Below are positions 4,965 to 9,186 of a stretch of 9,186 nt of DNA, one piece after another. Positions within the stretch are counted from its first letter, which is position 1. Each line of letters starts with the position of its first letter. The notes under the pieces were generated by a model. It had not been told where the DNA came from. It did not search any database and saw only the letters and a list, made by a program, of their open reading frames with translations. Source of the DNA: CAZKFH01 sp050693165 (lineage in GTDB: Bacteria; Actinomycetota; UBA4738; CALAEC01). The translations under genes and the position numbers were made by a program. The DNA is taken from assembly GCA_050693165.1 (NCBI GenBank), contig JBOGVX010000167.1, positions 1 through 9,186 of the forward strand, read 5' to 3'.

Positions 4965-7013
4965 ATGCGCCCGATCCGCACCGCTGCACTCGTCTCTGCC
5001 CTGCTCGTAGTCCTTCTGCCCGCCGTGGGCAACGCCGGACCCGATGCCGTCGCTCACGGCATCACGTCGGCCAATGTCGAGCACATCCGCTTCGTTCCGT
5101 TCGAGGAGTACAGCGCGACCGGGGCCAGGCTCGTCGGCAAGTACCTCTATCTGACGAGCTGGAGGAACATGTCGATCTACGACGTCTCGAACCCCGAGGA
5201 TCCGCAGCTCGTCAGCTACACGCCCTGGGCACTGCCCACGACGACCGACACGACTCCCGACCCCCACAGGTTCGAGAACGAGGATGTGGCCACGGACGGC
5301 AAGATCCTCATCTTCAGCGAGACCGGCGCGACCCTCGTCGGCGGCGGGTTCAACCGCTACCGCGTCTACGACGTCACGAACAAGGCGGCCCCGGTCCAGA
5401 TCGCAAACGTCGAGGGGATCGGACAGCACACGATGACGTGCGTCGCCGAGTGCAAGTACACGTACGGCTCGGGCGGCAACATCGTCGACCTGACCAACCC
5501 CGCCGACCCCAAGCTAGTTGCGAACTGGCGGACGATCACAGGAGCGGGCAACGCTCACGACGTTCGCGAGGTGGCGCCCGGGCTGGTCGCGGTCTCGAGC
5601 GGCCAGGGCCAGATCTTCGACACGAGCGATCCCGTCAACCCGAAGATCGTCTCGATCGCCGGCGCCGGAAACGCGAAGCCCGCACACTCGAACACGTGGC
5701 CGAACGGGACCGACAAATTCCTGCTCGGTGCCTCGGAGACGAACCTCCAACCTCAGTGCAACGGCACCACGAACGGCGCCACAACGACGTGGGACATGAG
5801 CACCTACCTGAAGGGCACCTACGACTTCATCGACGTGTGGAGGGGCGACAACGGCATCCTGTTCGACGGCAGCCCTCCTGCGAATGCCCTGGGGTGCTCG
5901 GCTCATTGGCTGGAGGCCTCGCCGGCCTTCCACAACGGCGGCGTGTTCGCGCAGGGCTACTACGAGCACGGCAGCCGCTTCTTCTACGTGAACGGTGCCG
6001 GGAAGCTTCGCCAGGTCGGCTACTTCGTTCCCTTCGGCGGATCCACGTCGGCGGTCCACTGGATCACCGACCGGATCGTCTACGCGATCGACTACACCCG
6101 CGGCATCGACATCATCCGCTGGAACGGCGCGCTGCCCGCGGACCCCGACTCGGCGGATGCGATCACCCAGCTGAACGCCACAGCCGGAGGGGCAGTGTCC
6201 GGCACGGCAACATTCCTCGGCGAGAGCACCCCCAACGTCATCGCCGAGGACCCGCCCAACGACGGGCCCGGAGGCGCGAACAGCGCCCCCATCGGCATTG
6301 ACATCACCAAGGTGAGCGTGTCTCAGCCCGACGCCACGTACCCGGAGCTCGTCGCCACATGGGACGTGTCCGCTCTGCCGAACCCGGTCACGGGCATGCA
6401 GCCCGAGAACGTCAGGTACGTCTGGTCGTTCCTCGCCGGCGGCAAGACCTGGTTCGTCCAGGCAAAGGCCTCGGCCATCGCCCAGTCCACCACACCTGAC
6501 GACCCGACCGGCACCATCACAAAAACCACGCGAGCCTTCCAGCTCCGAGGGAACTGCGGCGTGATCCCGGGGGACCCCGTACCCGTGGGCATCACGAGCT
6601 GCGGTCACCTTGCCTGGCTGGACGGGTCATTCGATGCCGAGGCCACCACGGTGAGCGTTCGGGTTCCCCTGGGAGCCTCGTTCGCCCCGGAGATCGCGTC
6701 CGGCGCCGTACTGAAGCCCGTTACATCCGGCGGAACTGCCGACATCTATGCGGCTCTTCAGGTCGCTGCGGACGCTCCCCAAACGCGTGACGTGGTCACC
6801 TACGAGACGGAGTGGACGGTGCCACAGAGCACCGTGGCCCTCGGCACTGCTCCGGTGGGTACCGACCCGAGCACGGTGACCTACGGGGCTCCGGTCGTTG
6901 TCGGTCCGGACGGGGCGTTCTCGAAGAATCTCGGCCCGATCGCCGCCGGCCAAGCCGTGTTCGCCAAGGCGTGCTTCGGCAACACCTGCTCGTACAGATC
7001 GGTCGCCGTTTAG
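4965..7013 (+). CDS. Secreted LVIVD-repeat protein with unassigned C-terminal domain
   Basis: A 682-residue exported protein. Residues 1-24 are a classical signal peptide (Arg-containing n-region, Leu/Val core, predicted cleavage after GNA at 24). Mature residues 35-390 carry LVIVD-type propeller repeats: IYDVSNPEDPQLV (71-83), VYDVTNKAAPVQI (134-146), IVDLTNPADPKLV (173-185), IFDTSDPVNPKIV (217-229) and a weaker IDYTRGIDIIRW (375-386). Residues 440-682 look like one or two beta-sandwich domains that I do not recognise. There are eight cysteines, several in close pairs (159/163, 531/546, 670/675), which fits disulfides outside the cell. The start is fixed by the strong Shine-Dalgarno at 4949-4956 and the signal peptide; the frame stays open upstream to 4749 but that part is shadow sequence antisense to rodZ. 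No catalytic motif or cell-wall anchor is visible. LVIVD proteins are extracellular and mostly uncharacterised. Confidence 0.9.
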   Translation: MRPIRTAALVSALLVVLLPAVGNAGPDAVAHGITSANVEHIRFVPFEEYSATGARLVGKYLYLTSWRNMSIYDVSNPEDPQLVSYTPWALPTTTDTTPDPHRFENEDVATDGKILIFSETGATLVGGGFNRYRVYDVTNKAAPVQIANVEGIGQHTMTCVAECKYTYGSGGNIVDLTNPADPKLVANWRTITGAGNAHDVREVAPGLVAVSSGQGQIFDTSDPVNPKIVSIAGAGNAKPAHSNTWPNGTDKFLLGASETNLQPQCNGTTNGATTTWDMSTYLKGTYDFIDVWRGDNGILFDGSPPANALGCSAHWLEASPAFHNGGVFAQGYYEHGSRFFYVNGAGKLRQVGYFVPFGGSTSAVHWITDRIVYAIDYTRGIDIIRWNGALPADPDSADAITQLNATAGGAVSGTATFLGESTPNVIAEDPPNDGPGGANSAPIGIDITKVSVSQPDATYPELVATWDVSALPNPVTGMQPENVRYVWSFLAGGKTWFVQAKASAIAQSTTPDDPTGTITKTTRAFQLRGNCGVIPGDPVPVGITSCGHLAWLDGSFDAEATTVSVRVPLGASFAPEIASGAVLKPVTSGGTADIYAALQVAADAPQTRDVVTYETEWTVPQSTVALGTAPVGTDPSTVTYGAPVVVGPDGAFSKNLGPIAAGQAVFAKACFGNTCSYRSVAV

Positions 7014-7030
7014 CCAAACAGCATCTTGCG

Positions 7031-7072
7031 AGGCCGTCGCCCGGGGGAGGAAGCCCTCGGGCGATGCCTTTC
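7031..7072. terminator. Hairpin terminator between convergent genes
   Basis: TCGCCCGGGGG (7037-7047) pairs with CCCTCGGGCGA (7054-7064): 11 bp with one G-T wobble and a 6-base AGGAAG loop. The helix can extend outward with a wobble and a bulge (7031-7036 with 7065-7069). On the plus strand it is followed by a short CCTTTCC, so the T-tract is weak. It lies 17 bases after the LVIVD stop and 18 bases past the DUF1801 stop, so it probably ends transcription from both sides. Confidence 0.7.
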
Positions 7073-7090
7073 CGGGTTGAGGAGCCGGGA

Positions 7091-7573
7091 TCAGCCCACC
7101 GCTTTCTTCACGAGCGCGGCGATCCTCTTCTCGTCAGCGGGTGTCAGCTCCTTCAGGGCGAAAGAGGTCGGCCACATCGCGCCTTCGTCGAGCTTGGCGG
7201 TGTCATTGAAGCCGAACGTCGCGTACCTGGCCTTGAACTTGTCCGCGCTCTGGAAGAAACAGACGGCCTTGCCGTCCTTGTTGGCGTAGGCGGGCATCCC
7301 GTACCAGGTCTTGGGCGAGAGCTTCGGCGCGCTTGCTTTGACTATCGCGTGGATCCGCTTGGCCATAGCACGATCGGGTCCGGGCATCTCGGCGATCGCG
7401 GCGAGCACGGCCTTTTCGTCATTCGCGCCGCGTTCCTCCGCCTTCAGCTCTCGGGCATACGCTTTCGCCGCAGCTCGTTCTTCGGCGCTCCAGCCCTTGG
7501 AGGTCTTGCCTTTCGCGGTGGTCTTGGTGGACCTCTTGGTCGCCGCCTTCTGTGGGCTCCTTCTCTCAGGCAT
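7091..7573 (-). CDS. DUF1801 domain protein with basic N-terminal tail
   Basis: A 160-residue cytoplasmic protein. Residues 1-27 are Lys/Arg/Thr/Ser-rich with no predicted fold. Residues 28-50 are a charged Ala/Glu/Lys helix. Residues 53-158 match the DUF1801 (YdhG-like) fold, with the typical TWYGMPAY (89-96) and CFFQSADKFKARYATFGF (105-122) segments. Some DUF1801 members are annotated as iron chaperones; the biochemical role of this subfamily is not established and I assign none. The ATG is well supported by AAGGAGGT (7582-7589) eight bases upstream. The gene follows the VOC gene by 24 bases and is the last gene of an apparent AraC-VOC-DUF1801 unit, ending just before the 7031-7072 hairpin. 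The basic tail could bind nucleic acid or be a disordered extension. Confidence 0.88.
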   Translation of the reverse strand: MPERRSPQKAATKRSTKTTAKGKTSKGWSAEERAAAKAYARELKAEERGANDEKAVLAAIAEMPGPDRAMAKRIHAIVKASAPKLSPKTWYGMPAYANKDGKAVCFFQSADKFKARYATFGFNDTAKLDEGAMWPTSFALKELTPADEKRIAALVKKAVG

Positions 7574-7597
7574 TGCGGAGTACCTCCTTCGTCGTCA

Positions 7598-8008
7598 TCA
7601 ACGCTTCTCCTGGATGCGGATCAGGTTGCCCGCGGGATCGCGTAACGCACAGTCGCGGATCCCGTACGGCTGCTCGGTCGGCTCCTGGACGACCTCGGCA
7701 TCGCCGGCCTGGAGCCGCTCGAAGGTGCCGTCGAGGTCCTTGGTGGCCAGGTTGATCGAGGCGTAGGTTCCCTTGGCCATCATCTCGCCGATCGTGCGCC
7801 GCTCGTCGTCGGTGACTCCTGGCATTGCCCCCGGCGGGTAGAGGACGATCGACGTGCCGGGCTGGTCTACGGGACCGACCGTGATCCAGTGCATCCCCTG
7901 GTACTCGACATCGCCCCGGACCTCGAAGCCGAGGATGTCGCGATAGAAGGCCACGGAGCCGTCCGGGTCGGTGTGCGGGAGCATGGTCTGGTAGATAGTG
8001 ATGTCCAT
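7598..8008 (-). CDS. VOC (glyoxalase/bleomycin-resistance fold) family protein
   Basis: A 136-residue single-domain protein with the VOC beta-alpha-beta-beta-beta layout. The first module holds SVAFYRDILGFEVR (18-31) and GMHWITVGP (38-46); the second holds ASINLATKDLDGTFERL (83-99) and ends in RDPAGNLIRIQE (123-134), the usual last strand with a potential Glu metal ligand. Family members include glyoxalases, dioxygenases and antibiotic-binding proteins; the substrate cannot be read from the sequence. The ATG at 8008 lies four bases after the stop of the AraC-type gene and has no clear Shine-Dalgarno, so translation is probably coupled to that gene. The regulator/VOC pair recurs in actinobacteria, from my general knowledge, and suggests co-regulation. 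Confidence 0.9.
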   Translation of the reverse strand: MDITIYQTMLPHTDPDGSVAFYRDILGFEVRGDVEYQGMHWITVGPVDQPGTSIVLYPPGAMPGVTDDERRTIGEMMAKGTYASINLATKDLDGTFERLQAGDAEVVQEPTEQPYGIRDCALRDPAGNLIRIQEKR

Positions 8009-8012
8009 GCCG

Positions 8013-8462
<450 letters not shown>

Positions 8463-8502
8463 CCTCTATATCGTGCCACGTCGCGTCGGGGGTGCCCAGC
8501 GC

Positions 8503-9186
8503 CTACGCGTCCGCGGGAGCGGTCGTCTCGGTCCATTCCTCCCAGGTCATCAGCACATCTCTGGGCTTGGAGCCGACCGACGGGCCGACGATCCCCTGCT
8601 CCTCCAGCATGTCCATGATGCGGCCGGCTCGCGCGAAGCCGACCTTGAGCTTGCGCTGCAGCATCGAGGTCGAGCCGAGCTGCGAGCGGATGACGAGCTC
8701 CTTGGCCTGCTCGACGAGGTCGTCGTCGTCGCCGCTGCCGTCGGACTCGTACTCGTCGTCGGTCGGGGGCTTGCCGAGGCCCTCGATGCCCTCGACGTAG
8801 TCGGGCTCGGCCTGCTGGCGCACCCAGTCAGCCACCGCGTCTATCTCCTTCTGGGTCACGTACGCGCCCTGGATCCGGTGGGCGCGGCTGGCCGAGGACG
8901 GCTGGAACAGCATGTCGCCGTTGCCGAGGAGCTTCTCGGCGCCGTTCGAGTCGAGGATGACTCGGGAGTCGGCCCCGCTCGCCGTCATGAACGCGATCCG
9001 CGAGGGGATGTTCGCCTTGATGAGCCCGGTCACCACGTCGACCGACGGGCGCTGCGTGGCAACCACCAGGTGGATGCCCACGGCCCGGGCCATCTGGGCT
9101 ATGCGGCAGATCGCATCCTCGACGTCGCGCGGGGCCACCATCATCAGGTCCGCGAGCTCGTCGATCACCACGAGGATGTAGGGAAG
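8503..9186 (-). CDS. ftsK: DNA translocase FtsK/SpoIIIE, C-terminal part (5' partial)
   Basis: The 227 C-terminal residues of an FtsK-type motor that pumps chromosomal DNA through the closing septum. The frame runs off the right edge. Visible parts, numbered from the edge, are the Walker B strand LVVIDELADLMM (5-16), the ATQRPSVDVVTGLIKANIPS segment (43-62), SRVILDSNGAEKLLG (74-88), an acidic linker (about 127-156) and the winged-helix gamma domain (157-215, with SQLGSTSMLQRKLKVGFARAG in it), which reads KOPS-like polar sequences in characterised FtsKs. The Walker A motif and membrane domain lie outside the window. The TAG stop at 8503 leaves 40 bases before the AraC-type gene, with no terminator hairpin seen, so read-through is possible. 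Confidence 0.96.
   Translation of the reverse strand, partial: LPYILVVIDELADLMMVAPRDVEDAICRIAQMARAVGIHLVVATQRPSVDVVTGLIKANIPSRIAFMTASGADSRVILDSNGAEKLLGNGDMLFQPSSASRAHRIQGAYVTQKEIDAVADWVRQQAEPDYVEGIEGLGKPPTDDEYESDGSGDDDDLVEQAKELVIRSQLGSTSMLQRKLKVGFARAGRIMDMLEEQGIVGPSVGSKPRDVLMTWEEWTETTAPADA

Noticed and set aside
5438..6608. Long frames overlapping the LVIVD gene (5438-6301 plus, 5514-6608 minus)
   Set aside because: Composition is typical of GC-rich shadow frames; no domain, and no start with a ribosome-binding site.
8463..8502. Possible promoter for the AraC-type gene (TATAGA at 8465-8470, minus strand)
   Set aside because: The hexamer resembles a -10 element but no -35 match lies 16-18 bases upstream, and it abuts the GTG at 8462. 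Too weak to list, though transcription from here with a start at 8441 is possible.

Overview
This is a GC-rich (roughly two-thirds G+C by eye) bacterial chromosome segment, most likely from a deep-branching Actinomycetota. The support is the FtsK C-terminus, a RodZ-like/PgsA/CinA/ThpR run in actinobacterial style, heavy use of GTG starts, and an AraC-type regulator plus VOC protein pair of a kind I associate with actinomycetes. I cannot place it more finely.

Layout. 1-1674 (+): the 3' part of a long protein with alternating PQQ-like and FG-GAP/VCBS-like beta-propeller repeats; its start lies outside the window. 4805-1695 (-): a tight run rodZ-like > pgsA > cinA > thpR in which each gene overlaps the next by 1-4 bases. 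4965-7013 (+): a secreted LVIVD-repeat protein, divergent from rodZ. Its leader contains several complementary segments, including a perfect 7-bp match that would bury the Shine-Dalgarno sequence. 7031-7072: a strong hairpin between convergent genes, read as a terminator. 8462-7091 (-): a compact cassette of a stand-alone AraC-type DNA-binding protein, a VOC (glyoxalase-fold) protein and a DUF1801 protein. 9186-8503 (-): the C-terminal part of the FtsK/SpoIIIE DNA translocase, running off the right edge.

How the genes fit together. FtsK (chromosome segregation at division), RodZ-like protein (membrane-anchored cell-shape factor), PgsA (phosphatidylglycerophosphate synthesis), CinA (NMN deamidation/nucleotide repair) and ThpR (2H phosphoesterase) form a commonly clustered housekeeping neighbourhood. 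Here about 3.7 kb of apparently unrelated genes (the LVIVD protein and the AraC/VOC/DUF1801 cassette) separates ftsK from rodZ. recA, which often follows cinA or thpR, is not the next gene; a convergent propeller gene sits there instead.

Nothing here is a clear new defence, mobile or biosynthetic system. No RNA genes, CRISPR array, transposase or integrase were seen. The points most worth following up are the structured LVIVD leader, the apparent CTG start of pgsA, and the unassigned C-terminal half of the LVIVD protein.
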